Source of the DNA: Sulfurimonas aquatica
Lineage (GTDB): Bacteria > Campylobacterota > Campylobacteria > Campylobacterales > Sulfurimonadaceae
DNA length: 64,000 nucleotides
Direction: 5' to 3'
NCBI RefSeq assembly: GCF_017357825.1
Contig: NZ_CP046073.1
Location: forward strand, 17,893 to 81,892
The notes below the pieces were generated by a model. The model did no database searches and was not told the DNA's origin. It saw only the letters and a program-made list of their open reading frames with translations. Shown here piece after piece: positions 8,409-16,885 of the stretch (within the stretch, counting starts at the first letter, position 1; each line of letters starts with the position of its first letter). Made by a program: the position numbers and the translations under genes.

Positions 8409-8545
8409 ATAAACTCCATAATACAAAAAAGTTATTTTTATATTCTATAAATGCATTATATGTGCTTTAGTAAAAAAGAGCAACCAGGGTTGACGAAATA
8501 TTAGATGAGTTGTATAGTTCTTATATATAGCAATAGGAGAATAAT

Positions 8546-8989
8546 ATGCAAATAGATGACTTTGAAGATCCCTATAACACTCCACTCTATCAAGCTAAAT
8601 TAGTAGAGCAAGATAAAGAGATATACCTAAAAGAAATACTACCAAAGAGTGATGAATTAATAGAAGCGCAAATTCAAGTTGAGATATCTTTGACTACTTG
8701 TGGAGTAGAACTTATTTATAACTCAAAAGTATTAAAATTTAGAGATGAAGAGGATAGAATCTGTTTTCAAAGGAGCATCAACGCTTTTTTTATATCACAA
8801 GGATTCAAACTAGAAAATATATTCTATCCAATTTTAATATACAAATGCGCCACCACAAAAAATAGAAAAAATCTATTCGTTCATTCAGATAACAGATGTT
8901 TAAATGAAGATGAAATAAAAGAGTGGAGGAGCAACTTTTTAAAAATATATAGAGTGTTTTTTAGTTACGTTAGTAGTAAAGAGGGCTAG
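8546..8989 (+). CDS. hypothetical protein of 147 residues
   Basis: The gene has a good start (ATAGGAGAATAAT then ATG). The protein is soluble, acidic at the N-terminus, and has a predicted mixed alpha/beta core (I-Q-V-E-I-S-L-T-T-C-G-V-E-L-I-Y). Four cysteines are scattered without a metal-binding pattern. I recognise no family. It stands alone, with more than 500 bp of non-coding DNA after it. Confidence 0.6.
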   Translation: MQIDDFEDPYNTPLYQAKLVEQDKEIYLKEILPKSDELIEAQIQVEISLTTCGVELIYNSKVLKFRDEEDRICFQRSINAFFISQGFKLENIFYPILIYKCATTKNRKNLFVHSDNRCLNEDEIKEWRSNFLKIYRVFFSYVSSKEG

Positions 8990-9120
8990 AATATTTAAGT
9001 ATAGTGAATTATTAGATTGAGAAAATACCACTAAAGTTATAGAAAATTTCACAGAATGAGAAACTCGATTGTAAAAACACCTTTTCCTTGAGATAAATAT
9101 ATGCGAGTACCACACCAAAT

Positions 9121-9151
9121 ATGGTACGATTAAAAAATTTAATCGTACCAT
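9121..9151. repeat. perfect 31-bp palindromic hairpin
   Basis: Two 14-base arms (ATGGTACGATTAAA and its exact complement) enclose AAA. There is no T-run after it, so it is either an operator, a processing stem or a weak bidirectional terminator for the gene ending at 8989. The rest of 8990-9360 shows nothing else I can support. Confidence 0.5.
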
Positions 9152-9380
9152 TAGACTTAATTACAAAAATGGATGCTTATTTTTTACTTTTTGTTATTAA
9201 GTCACTTTTTACAGAAGGGAGCGGTTCTAATGGACAGTAAACACTCTCAAAGTATTGGCATTTTTGAGAGTTGTCTACAGGAGGATTGAAAGATATAAAA
9301 TGATTGTTACAATAGTGTTATTTAAGATGGAAGTACTCAATCTACTTATACTGGCATAGTTCAAGAGAATTCACGCATAT

Positions 9381-9492
9381 AAATAAAATCCCTAAAACAT
9401 CACGAAATTTATGTTATACTGCATTAAAATTAATAAAACCCCGATATATATTTATTAACTTAATATATTCCCGAATAAATTAATAAAATCCC
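9381..9492 (+). promoter_or_regulatory. regularly spaced repeats before the Fic gene
   Basis: WAATAAAAYCCC occurs at 9381, 9431 and 9481, exactly 50 bp apart, with a weaker copy (TAATATATTCCC) at 9461, 20 bp before the last. They lie directly upstream of the Fic start at 9512, inside or next to its promoter. The spacing puts the boxes on a similar face of the helix, as expected for a repressor or autoregulator. The binding protein is not known; the Fic protein itself, which has an N-terminal extension, is one candidate. Confidence 0.45.
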
Positions 9493-9511
9493 AGAAAGGC
9501 GGTTTCTTAAC

Positions 9512-11026
9512 ATGGGTATTACATTTAATAATCAAATATTACCTAATTCATGCCAACTTATCGGGTATTCATGGTTGATAAATCATTTTAATTTAGAGTT
9601 ACCTTTAAGACAATTATGCTGCATTAGCCAAAAAAGATTAGCAGGACAGTCTATTCATAAGGGTCAGTGGCTTATATATGATGCGCAGTTAATGGTTGAA
9701 GATATAGCTTACTCTCATTTAGAATTTGCATTAAAACATGAATACATTGATTTACTTATCTTAAAAAGAATATTCCAACAATATCCCTTACAAGAAATAT
9801 CACAAAGCATCGACATAAATCCAAAACGTATTTTAAGTAAAAAAATATGGTTTTTGTATGAATTTTTGTTAAATAAAAGACTCCCTCTCAAGGATCTTCC
9901 TGTTGGCAAGTATGATGATCTTCTCGACGTAAAAAAATATATTATTAGCGAAAAAATCATTAAATCTAAAAGGCATAAGATAAACAACAACTTGATTGGA
10001 ACTGCTAAATTATGTCCAATTATTAGAAAAACAGAGAAGTTACGACACTACCTAGATTCGAATTTAAATAAAAAAATATCGAATGTTTTAGGATCTGTTA
10101 GCAATTCACTTATCAAAAGAGCGGCTAGTTTTTTATTATTGTCAGATTCCAAAGCATCGTTTGAGATAGAAGGGGAGCGACCAGCTAAAAATAGAATTGA
10201 AAGCTGGGGTAAAATTATTAATGAAGCTGGCAAAACAATTTTGAGTATAAATGAGATACAACGGCTTCATTCGATTCTTTTAGGAAATTCGAGATTTATT
10301 AAAATAGGCCTAAGAGAAGAAGAGGTCTTTTTAGGTGATAGAGATCGAGATAATTACCCCATCCCTGAATTTATTGGTGCGAATAGTAAAGATATTTTAG
10401 AATTAATGAACGACTGGATAGAACTAGAGCAAAAATTGCTTGAAGATGAAATTGATCCAATTCTACATGCGACTATTATCGCTTTTATATTTGTATATGT
10501 ACATCCACTTGAAGATGGAAATGGAAGGATACATAGGTATTTAATACATCATGTTTTAGCAAATAGAAATTTTTATCCCAAAGGGATGATTTTTCCAATC
10601 TCAACTGTCATTTTAGATAATATTAAAAGGTATCGTGACATATTAGTTCAACATACTAGCCCACTAATGAAGATGATAAATTGGGAGGCTACAGAGAATG
10701 GAAACGTTAAAATATTAAACAATACAGAGGATTTATATAGATACTTTGATGCAACTTCAAGTTGTGAATTCATTTTTGCATGCGTTGAAAAAACTATCAA
10801 AGAGACTCTACCAAATGAATTAAAATATCTAAATTCATTTGACAAAGCATACATAGAAATTAATGAAATTATCGAGATGCCGGAGAATAAATTGAAAAGT
10901 TTAATAACATATATTTTGCAAAATGAACACAAGCTTTCTAAAAACAAAAAAGAGAAATACTTTGATGAATTGACTGCTCATGAGATAAAAACAATAGAAG
11001 ATATTGTTGTGAATAATTTCTTATAG
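9512..11026 (+). CDS. large Fic-domain protein, class II (self-inhibited)
   Basis: This 504-residue protein has the Fic signature H-P-L-E-D-G-N-G-R-I-H-R (His331), with Leu in place of the usual Phe. An inhibitory-helix motif S-F-E-I-E-G (Ser216-Glu220) lies before the Fic core, which defines class II. Fic enzymes transfer AMP or another nucleotide part to protein hydroxyls; the Glu of the inhibitory helix blocks ATP in the off state. The N-terminal 190 residues hold a possible DNA-binding or partner-binding part (Q-E-I-S-Q-S-I-D-I-N-P-K-R). No separate antitoxin gene is adjacent. Operator-like repeats lie upstream. Confidence 0.85.
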   Translation: MGITFNNQILPNSCQLIGYSWLINHFNLELPLRQLCCISQKRLAGQSIHKGQWLIYDAQLMVEDIAYSHLEFALKHEYIDLLILKRIFQQYPLQEISQSIDINPKRILSKKIWFLYEFLLNKRLPLKDLPVGKYDDLLDVKKYIISEKIIKSKRHKINNNLIGTAKLCPIIRKTEKLRHYLDSNLNKKISNVLGSVSNSLIKRAASFLLLSDSKASFEIEGERPAKNRIESWGKIINEAGKTILSINEIQRLHSILLGNSRFIKIGLREEEVFLGDRDRDNYPIPEFIGANSKDILELMNDWIELEQKLLEDEIDPILHATIIAFIFVYVHPLEDGNGRIHRYLIHHVLANRNFYPKGMIFPISTVILDNIKRYRDILVQHTSPLMKMINWEATENGNVKILNNTEDLYRYFDATSSCEFIFACVEKTIKETLPNELKYLNSFDKAYIEINEIIEMPENKLKSLITYILQNEHKLSKNKKEKYFDELTAHEIKTIEDIVVNNFL

Positions 11027-11267
11027 ACTTGTGATTACTGTATTAAAATTACATGTAACATCATGTGTGGTTTGCAATTTACTATAATATTTTATGTGAT
11101 TTATTTAAAACATTCGATACTTATGTAAGAGTTTTTCTCATTAATTCAGTAATATGTTTTACTTATTAAAGGTAATAAAACTCTACAAGATGTGTATAGT
11201 TAAAGTAATTATTGATGTGCATTTGAGCATATAATAGATAAATTAAAGTAAGAAATCCAATACATTT

Positions 11268-11468
11268 TTACTCTTTTATTGTGTAAAAAGCGTCTTTTTG
11301 ACTCAAAAATTCTAGTTCTTCTTCATAGGTCTCAAGGGACGAGTTAAAATATAAAACTATTATATTCTCTGTACTAAATATAGTATATTCCTTTTCTAGT
11401 AAGGGCATTATTTGAAGAAAATAGTATATTCGGTAACTCTTGCTCAACATATTATCTTGATTATTCAA
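11268..11468 (-). CDS. possible 66-residue protein, unknown
   Basis: The frame starts with TTG (M at position 7 is an alternative) and encodes a plausible soluble peptide with an acidic middle (Y-E-E-E-L-E-F). There is no clear ribosome site and no family match. It lies in an otherwise gene-poor stretch, so it may be a remnant or chance frame. Confidence 0.25.
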   Translation of the reverse strand: MNNQDNMLSKSYRIYYFLQIMPLLEKEYTIFSTENIIVLYFNSSLETYEEELEFLSQKDAFYTIKE

Positions 11469-11809
11469 TGATTATAGATAGCGTCATATCAATATAATTA
11501 TTAGAAAAAGGCTATTAAAATTTAGCTTAAAATGAAAAAATATAGAAGGTTTAAGAGATCAAAACAGTGTAGTTTTGATTGGTATGGAGAATGAAAAAGG
11601 AGTCAGATAAATCAGAAACATGGCTCAAAATAACTTAAGTAAAAAAGTAAATAAAGAAGATAATTTGTGCTGAAATTTCGAGCTTTTTTAATGAAAATAG
11701 GCTTGTAAACTATAAAAATAGTATCTTGAATGGAAGAAAATTCAACACTCTGTAGGCAATAATTTAAAGAATTTTTAGTAATTACTAGCCTATTTTTACA
11801 TCGATTTAT
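11469..11809. other. non-coding stretch with one hairpin
   Basis: I see no supported gene here. At 11558-11579 ATCAAAAC and GTTTTGAT pair around AGTGTA. A short ATG frame at 11532 (K-K-Y-R-R-F-K-R-S) stops after about 19 codons and looks like debris. Confidence 0.3.
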
Positions 11810-12418
11810 CTACTGTAAAGTTCTAATTTTGTCTACAAAAGTCATCCCAATTCCATTAAAAAAGTTTATTAATTCCCCATCTAAATACAATAAATATCCG
11901 TAAATTATTACTGAATACAATATCAATTCGACTATAAAATTCAATGAAATTACCTCCCTGAATGCATTTTTTATATCTGTTTTTGAAGGTTTCGAGGCTA
12001 TGAATAGTTGAATAAATATGAAAAATACAATGAGGTCTTGGTGCTTATATTCGTATGTGTTGTGTATTGAAAAATTTAAAATATTTACATATTCTATAGA
12101 TACGTACTGAAGATATATTGCAGTAAAAATCATTATGAGAAGTGACAAAAGTGGAGCTAGGTTTATTAAAATTGATTGTGTTGGAGAAGCATTCATATAG
12201 GTTACTGAACCTAAGTTTCCCGTTTCATGATTGGGTATTAAATTGAAGCCAACCACTTTGACGATTGGTTTCGTTTTTATATGAATAGCTGCTCTAATCA
12301 TGTTGATAATAATGTCAAAAAACATAAAAATAATTGCTATAAAAGCATGAAGTAGTTCATGTATTATCGTTGCGGGTAGAAATAAGATTGAGTGGATGAA
12401 AAATTTAATTTTACTCAT
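11810..12418 (-). CDS. membrane zinc metallopeptidase-like protein (M50/S2P style)
   Basis: This 202-residue protein starts with ATG behind TTTTAGGAG. Residues 18-24 read I-I-H-E-L-L-H, an HExxH zinc motif inside a hydrophobic segment, as in membrane-embedded M50/site-2 proteases and DUF3267-type proteins. About 55 residues later comes L-G-S-V-T-Y-M-N-A-S-P and then N-L-A-P-L-L, a combination common in M50-like proteins. Three or four further membrane segments follow. The third zinc ligand is not obvious, so activity is uncertain. The hairpin-repeat array lies 130 bp upstream of its start. Confidence 0.6.
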   Translation of the reverse strand: MSKIKFFIHSILFLPATIIHELLHAFIAIIFMFFDIIINMIRAAIHIKTKPIVKVVGFNLIPNHETGNLGSVTYMNASPTQSILINLAPLLSLLIMIFTAIYLQYVSIEYVNILNFSIHNTYEYKHQDLIVFFIFIQLFIASKPSKTDIKNAFREVISLNFIVELILYSVIIYGYLLYLDGELINFFNGIGMTFVDKIRTLQ

Positions 12419-12550
12419 TTTGTTTGGGGCTCCTAAAAGGGCATAGGTTATTTTAAAATCATAGTATAATTTTTCAACTTAGCAGGACGGTTTTTAGGAA
12501 TAGGACATATTGTATTGGTCTATGGTCTAAAAAGAGCAAAAATATTGTGA

Positions 12551-12679
12551 AAATATGGCTTCTCTTATAGAGTTGAGAGAGATGCCAGTTTTGAAATATG
12601 AAAAAAAACTGGCATCTCTGGGAATTCAGTTTTGGCATCTCTGGGAATTCAGTTTTGGCATCTCTGGGAATTCAGTTTT
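12551..12679 (+). repeat. repeat array module A: leader, hairpin, three tandem 23-bp units
   Basis: The module opens with a 31-bp leader (12551-12581) that recurs exactly at 12713. A 14-bp stem follows: GAGATGCCAGTTTT pairs with AAAACTGGCATCTC around an A-rich loop. The right arm runs into three perfect 23-bp units (12611-12633, 12634-12656, 12657-12679), each starting GGCATCTCTGGGAATTCAGT. The core GGCAT in every unit is the complement of ATGCC in the left arm. There are no unique spacers, so this is not CRISPR. It is probably a structured RNA or binding array. Confidence 0.75.
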
Positions 12680-12712
12680 CACAGACGCTCTAAGGCCAAG
12701 GGAAAATAGCAA

Positions 12713-12817
12713 AAATATGGCTTCTCTTATAGAGTTGAGAGAGCCGTCAGTTTTGAAATATAAAAAAAACTGACGGCTCTGGGAAATACGGTTTTGACGG
12801 CTCTGGGAATTCAGTTT
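12713..12817 (+). repeat. repeat array module B: same leader, different hairpin core
   Basis: The same 31-bp leader is followed by GAGCCGTCAGTTTT pairing with AAAACTGACGGCTC around nearly the same loop as module A. Two units follow (12772-12795 and 12796-12817), both carrying GACGG, the complement of CCGTC in the left arm. Module B therefore differs from A at the core on both stem sides and in every unit, while the flanks stay the same. The remaining sequence to 13135 has no supported gene. Confidence 0.75.
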
Positions 12818-13135
12818 GTTAAATTTCTAATATGTAGTAAAAATAATAACAACACGCTGTTAAATAGGCAAGAACTATGTTTAAGTAATGATAATGTATG
12901 AGTCAACAAGAAAAATGATTCTATGGCAGATATGAGCTATTTTTCAAATATTTCAGACTCCTAGCTAAAACAAACAAATTTCTGAAAAAATTGGATAGCT
13001 TAAAGCGCTTGATACTTTACTTGATAAAAATCTAAAAGCAACATTTAAATTTTATCTATGCATATAAGTTACCACTCCAGTTACGAGTATGGAAAGAACT
13101 TGGTTTAAAATGTATTAAATGATAAATATAAAAAA

Positions 13136-13246
13136 ATGTATGCAAAAGGCTTTATATCAACCAGCGGGATAGATATTCCATTAGAAGACACTTATAATCA
13201 AAACCAAATCTACAAACAGTTACTTGGTCTAATCAATGACTGCTAG
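13136..13246 (+). pseudogene. C-terminal remnant of an upstream partner of the nucleotidyltransferase
   Basis: A frame from an in-frame ATG gives 36 residues (M-Y-A-K-G-F-I-S-T-S-G-I-D-I-P-L) and ends at TAG 13244-13246, overlapping the next gene's ATG by 11 bp. In intact AbiE-type pairs the antitoxin gene ends in just this overlapping way. A stop lies shortly upstream, so most of the gene is lost. Confidence 0.35.
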
Positions 13247-13526
13247 GGTAAAAGAAGCATTAGAAAAAATTTCTAACAATGAAATATTTAATGGTGAGCT
13301 CTACTTCACTGGAGGTACTACACTTGCTTACTATTTTAATCATCGAATTTCTGATGATGTTTATATAGTATTTTCTAAAACTTTAAATTATAAGCTTATC
13401 ATACCTAGTATCAGCATATTAGGAGCATCAAAAATTAAAGATGAAAATGTAGCAGCTTTGAGAATGGCTAGATTGTTTCCAGATAATTATTTTTTTAAAA
13501 GCTGTTTTACTTGGTTACTTCAGTAG
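13236..13526 (+). pseudogene. truncated, degenerate AbiEii-type nucleotidyltransferase
   Basis: Only 96 residues remain. G-G-T-T-L-A-Y-Y-F-N-H-R-I-S (about 26-39) is the GG-T-x-L fold of AbiEii/MenA-type nucleotidyltransferases. The catalytic D-I-D that should follow is D-V-Y, so the metal-binding pair is broken. The C-terminal two thirds are missing, and the frame ends inside the 3' end of the convergent Fic gene. It is almost certainly inactive; the intact paralogue is at 21510. Confidence 0.6.
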
Positions 13527-14122
13527 ATAATTTTATGCATCTCTATCAACTTTTTATAGTCTCCACCATCAGCAGCTTTAAGTGCTTGCATATATTCATC
13601 TCTTTTAGGGTTCTCTTTTGAGAGTAAATCTTCTTGCCACTTCACAGGCATAGAGCCATTCTGTCTGAGATAGATATTTGCTAACATTCTCGACCAACGA
13701 CCATTTCCATTTTTGTATGGATGAATTTGCACTGCTCTGTGATGTATACGAGTTGCAGTTTCGTAGATATCAAATGTTTTATTATTATCCCAATAAGTTA
13801 AATCATCTGCTAACTCTTTTAATGCAGTCGGTACTTGATAAGCTTTTATGCCTATGGAGAGTTCAACTCGCCTAAATTTTCCAGCCCAGTTCCACACATT
13901 ACCAAACATCTCTTCATGAAGTGATGATAACCATTCGTAAGAGAAAGATGCTATTTTTTTGGATGGTGGTGCTGATAAGTACTTTAGTGTTGCAAGCGCT
14001 ATGTTATTCGCCTCTGCAACATAGATCTCTCTGAGCGAGTAGACCTTGTCACTTGGTAGTTTGAGTCCTGATATATCGTCAAGAGGTGTAGCATCATCTA
14101 TAGGCTGCATAGAATGTATCAT
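13520..14122 (-). CDS. Fic/DOC-family protein, mobile-mystery-protein-B-like
   Basis: This 200-residue protein has the Fic motif I-H-P-Y-K-N-G-N-G-R-W-S-R (His134). The N-terminus (A-T-P-L-D-D-I-S-G-L-K) and the line W-N-W-A-G-K-F-R-R recall the TIGR02613 mobile mystery protein B group. It probably modifies target proteins with AMP. No inhibitory helix is obvious in it, so control is likely to come from the HTH protein encoded one base upstream. It converges on the broken nucleotidyltransferase with a 7-bp overlap. Confidence 0.8.
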   Translation of the reverse strand: MIHSMQPIDDATPLDDISGLKLPSDKVYSLREIYVAEANNIALATLKYLSAPPSKKIASFSYEWLSSLHEEMFGNVWNWAGKFRRVELSIGIKAYQVPTALKELADDLTYWDNNKTFDIYETATRIHHRAVQIHPYKNGNGRWSRMLANIYLRQNGSMPVKWQEDLLSKENPKRDEYMQALKAADGGDYKKLIEMHKIIY

Positions 14123-14123
14123 T

Positions 14124-14504
14124 TTAGGCTACCCAAAGTGTATCTTGATAACTTCCACTTAGAAACTCTTTTTCATAAGAGGCGATAATGGTATTTAAAC
14201 TATCATCTTCTAGACCTTGCATTTCTAAAGCCGATATACCTTGAACAATAGAAGCTAAAAATAAAGCTTTCTCATGGGCTCTATGCTTCTTTAAGTCTCT
14301 TATTGATACTTGTTCATTACCTGCAAAGTCTAAACCTAAAAAGTTTGTTACATGCTCAACTGTACTTAGCTTAACATCTTCATTCTTCAAGAGTCTATTA
14401 ATAGTTCTAACACCTACACCACTAAGTTTGGCAAGATTTTCTACCGTAATGTGTAGTTGTTCTTTTCTAATAATGATTTGATTTATTAAGTCTAAACGTC
14501 TCAT
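14124..14504 (-). CDS. HTH regulator/antitoxin partner of the Fic protein
   Basis: This 126-residue protein has an XRE-type HTH (about 18-55: V-E-N-L-A-K-L-S-G-V-G-V-R-T-I-N-R-L-L). The C-terminal half is helical and acidic (S-A-L-E-M-Q-G-L-E-D-D-S-L). One base separates its stop from the Fic ATG, so they form a pair in antitoxin-toxin order. A GGAG-type site precedes the start. The palindrome at 14526 is the likely operator. Confidence 0.75.
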   Translation of the reverse strand: MRRLDLINQIIIRKEQLHITVENLAKLSGVGVRTINRLLKNEDVKLSTVEHVTNFLGLDFAGNEQVSIRDLKKHRAHEKALFLASIVQGISALEMQGLEDDSLNTIIASYEKEFLSGSYQDTLWVA

Positions 14505-14525
14505 AACAACTCCTTAAACTATATT

Positions 14526-14541
14526 ATGCCATAAGTGGCAT
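14526..14541. promoter_or_regulatory. probable operator of the HTH-Fic pair
   Basis: ATGCCA-TAAG-TGGCAT is a perfect inverted repeat 22 bp upstream of the HTH gene start, close to its promoter. It fits autoregulation by the HTH protein. The rest of 14542-14867 has AT-rich promoter sequence and the repeat at 14614, but no gene. Confidence 0.45.
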
Positions 14542-14613
14542 TAAAATATGCAATGTTTTAGAAGAGTAATTAGATAGAGTTACATGTATATTTGTTTTTG
14601 TATATGGTTAACA

Positions 14614-14635
14614 TAATCACAATTCTCTTGAAAAT
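14614..14635 (+). repeat. left copy of a 22-bp direct repeat flanking hipBA
   Basis: TAATCACAATTCTCTTGAAA plus AT, identical to 16414-16435 exactly 1800 bp away. Similarity continues imperfectly for about 12 more bases (CTCTGCCCT versus CTCTCCCCT). The two copies enclose only the hipB-hipA pair. Confidence 0.6.
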
Positions 14636-14867
14636 AATCCTCTGCCCTCTTCAAGTTATTTATATTTTTTTCAATAATTTACTTAATATAATTCTCATTT
14701 TTCCATTTTAAAACTAACTTTACAATTTGGGTAATTAATAGAATATTTTACCCATATTATATTGATGCAGGTAATTTGAATGAATTAAAATATATTTTAC
14801 TACATATAGTAGAGTTGTTATATAATATGTTAGCTATAATATTAATATATAATCATAAAGAGTTAAT

Positions 14868-15185
14868 ATGTTATCTATAAATATAAAAACACCTTCATCA
14901 GTAATGAAATCTTTAAAAGATAATTTTAAACAACTAAGACTCTCACAAGAACTTACTCAAGAGGGGCTGGCATCCCGGAGTGGAGTAAGTCTTGGCAGTG
15001 TAAAGAGATTTGAGGGTTCTGGTGAAATCTCCTTAAAATCCCTTTTAAAATTGGCTGTAGTTCTAGAGTGCTTAGACGATTTTGTGAATATAGCAACTGC
15101 TACTTCTGAAAAAATCTCTTCTATAGATGAACTAATACAACAAGAAGATAAAAAAGTAATTATTAAAAGAGGCAAAATCAAATGA
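14868..15185 (+). CDS. HipB-like HTH antitoxin
   Basis: This 105-residue protein has an XRE HTH at about 20-60 (L-R-L-S-Q-E-L-T-Q-E-G-L-A, S-L-G-S-V-K-R-F-E). Its stop overlaps the hipA start in ATGA, the usual hipBA arrangement. HipB proteins bind promoter palindromes and hold HipA inactive. The upstream region has repeated TATAATAT boxes at about 14822-14852 that could be the promoter and binding sites. Confidence 0.8.
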   Translation: MLSINIKTPSSVMKSLKDNFKQLRLSQELTQEGLASRSGVSLGSVKRFEGSGEISLKSLLKLAVVLECLDDFVNIATATSEKISSIDELIQQEDKKVIIKRGKIK

Positions 15186-16405
15186 GTATAAAAACCGTAA
15201 ACGTATTTTTAAATCAAAGAGGTAAAAAAATTAGTGTTGGTAGATTAGCTTATAAAGATGAAGTCATATATTTTGAGTATGAAAAAGAGTTTTTAGATTC
15301 TAAGCTTGAACTATCCCCTTATAAAGTACCTTTAAGATCTGGTGTACTTGTTTGTGACGACAATGTTTTTGAAGGTTTATATGGATTATTTGGGGATTCA
15401 CTTCCTGATGGTTGGGGTAGGTTATTGCTTGATAGACATTTTCTAAATAGCGGTATTGATTACTCTGACATTACTCCACTAGATAGACTAAGTTATATTG
15501 GTAAATATGGAATAGGTGCATTGTCCTATGAACCAATAATAGATGAGCTTCAAAGTACTACTTCTGATGAAGTTGTTTTAGATGATTTAGCGGAAGCTTC
15601 TAAAGAGATACTTCAAGGCGATAGCCAAATAATGCTTGATGAACTTATTACTATGGGAGGTTCATCGGCTGGAGCAAGGCCAAAAATTATGATTCAACTT
15701 AGCGATGATAAAAAAAGTATCATTCATGGTGCACAAAATTTACAAAGCAACTATCAACACTGGATGGTAAAATTCCCATCATCACATGATAGTCAAGATA
15801 TAGCTAAGATTGAGTATGCTTATTCTCTTATGGCTAAAGATGCTGGAATTACAATGAGTGATACTATCCTACTCGCTTCTAATAACAATAGTTACTTTGC
15901 CACTAAAAGATTTGATAGAGATGGGGATAATAGAATTCATATACACTCTGTAGCTGGATTAACACATAGTGATTTTAGATTCCCGACTCTTGATTATGAT
16001 GATCTGTTAGGATTGACTCTTCATCTAAATAAAGATGTAAATGAACTGTCAAAAATGTTTAGATTAGCTGTGTTTAATCTATTTACTCACAACCGTGACG
16101 ATCATGCTAAGAATTTTTCTTATTTAATGCAAGAAGATGGTAGATGGATATTGGCTCCTGCTTATGATTTAACATTTTCATATGGACCAGGCGGAGAGCA
16201 TAGTACTACATATTTAGGTTTAGGCAAAGAACCGACTTCAGAGACACTGATTAAACTTGCTAAAAAGCATGATATTAGTAATGCTTTAGAGATAATACAA
16301 GAGATAAAAGTAGTCGTTAATAATTTTAAATTTTATGCAAATAAAGTTTCTTTGAAGAGTGCATCCTATGAACCTATAAATAAAGTTCTATCAAGAATTA
16401 AATAA
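15182..16405 (+). CDS. HipA-family serine/threonine kinase toxin
   Basis: This 407-residue protein has full HipA features: N-subdomain with S-L-P-D-G-W-G-R (73-80), the Gly/Ser loop G-G-S-S-A-G-A-R-P-K (159-168), F-A-T-K-R-F-D-R (239-246), the catalytic H-N-R-D-D-H-A-K-N (303-311) and Y-D-L (328-330) for metal binding. HipA kinases phosphorylate translation factors such as GltX and arrest growth. The protein is full length and looks active. It is cotranslated with the HipB-like gene and flanked by 22-bp repeats. Confidence 0.9.
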   Translation: MSIKTVNVFLNQRGKKISVGRLAYKDEVIYFEYEKEFLDSKLELSPYKVPLRSGVLVCDDNVFEGLYGLFGDSLPDGWGRLLLDRHFLNSGIDYSDITPLDRLSYIGKYGIGALSYEPIIDELQSTTSDEVVLDDLAEASKEILQGDSQIMLDELITMGGSSAGARPKIMIQLSDDKKSIIHGAQNLQSNYQHWMVKFPSSHDSQDIAKIEYAYSLMAKDAGITMSDTILLASNNNSYFATKRFDRDGDNRIHIHSVAGLTHSDFRFPTLDYDDLLGLTLHLNKDVNELSKMFRLAVFNLFTHNRDDHAKNFSYLMQEDGRWILAPAYDLTFSYGPGGEHSTTYLGLGKEPTSETLIKLAKKHDISNALEIIQEIKVVVNNFKFYANKVSLKSASYEPINKVLSRIK

Positions 16406-16413
16406 ATTATTAT

Positions 16414-16435
16414 TAATCACAATTCTCTTGAAAAT
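16414..16435 (+). repeat. right copy of the 22-bp direct repeat flanking hipBA
   Basis: Identical to 14614-14635 and placed 9 bp past the hipA stop. This is consistent with an insertion footprint or a recombination crossover around the cassette. Confidence 0.6.
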
Positions 16436-16885
16436 TAATACTCTCCCCTACTACTGATTTGAAAGGTGATTTTATTTGTTCCATAATCCCTTAAGCTTTA
16501 TGGAATTTTGCAGTTTTTACTTTTTGAACACTTTGTGGAACACTGAAAGCTAATATGAGTACTTCGTGTTCCAAAAGTAAGAATTTATAAATTCTATCCC
16601 ACAGAATACAAATAACTACAAAATACATTATTTAGTGCTTTTAGTATAATCTTTAAGTAATTTCATATAGACAATCATAAATATTTATGGCTTATTATTG
16701 GAACCATTTATATAAGTTTATGGCTGCAAATACTGGAAGTTTTATTCAAGTGAAAGAAATTATACAGGAGGATATTATTGAGGTAGTCTACACTATTTGA
16801 AATATCACCAATATGTAACTTAAGTAGATAGCATATATTATAATATGTGTTATAATAAGAAAATTTTAGACGAGGAAACTTTTAT
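16436..16885. other. non-coding stretch with inverted repeats and a 37-codon frame
   Basis: An 8-bp inverted repeat TGGAACAC...GTGTTCCA lies at about 16533-16570 and a looser one (TTCCATAA...TTTATGGAA) at about 16478-16505. An ATG frame at 16687-16800 would give 37 residues (M-A-Y-Y-W-N-H-L-Y-K-F) with no ribosome site; it may be debris. No further gene is supported. Confidence 0.3.

Noticed and set aside
8939..9151. 70-codon minus-strand frame starting in the palindrome
   Set aside because: No ribosome site, no family pattern, and it overlaps the end of the gene at 8546.
12611..12679. CRISPR array
   Set aside because: The 23-bp units follow each other directly without spacers and there are no cas genes.
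12555..12773. 72-codon plus-strand frame across the repeat array with a repeated M-A-S-L-I-E-L-R-E peptide
   Set aside because: It runs through the 31-bp leaders and tandem units; the peptide repeat is explained by the DNA repeat, there is no ribosome site, and stem covariation argues for a non-coding role.
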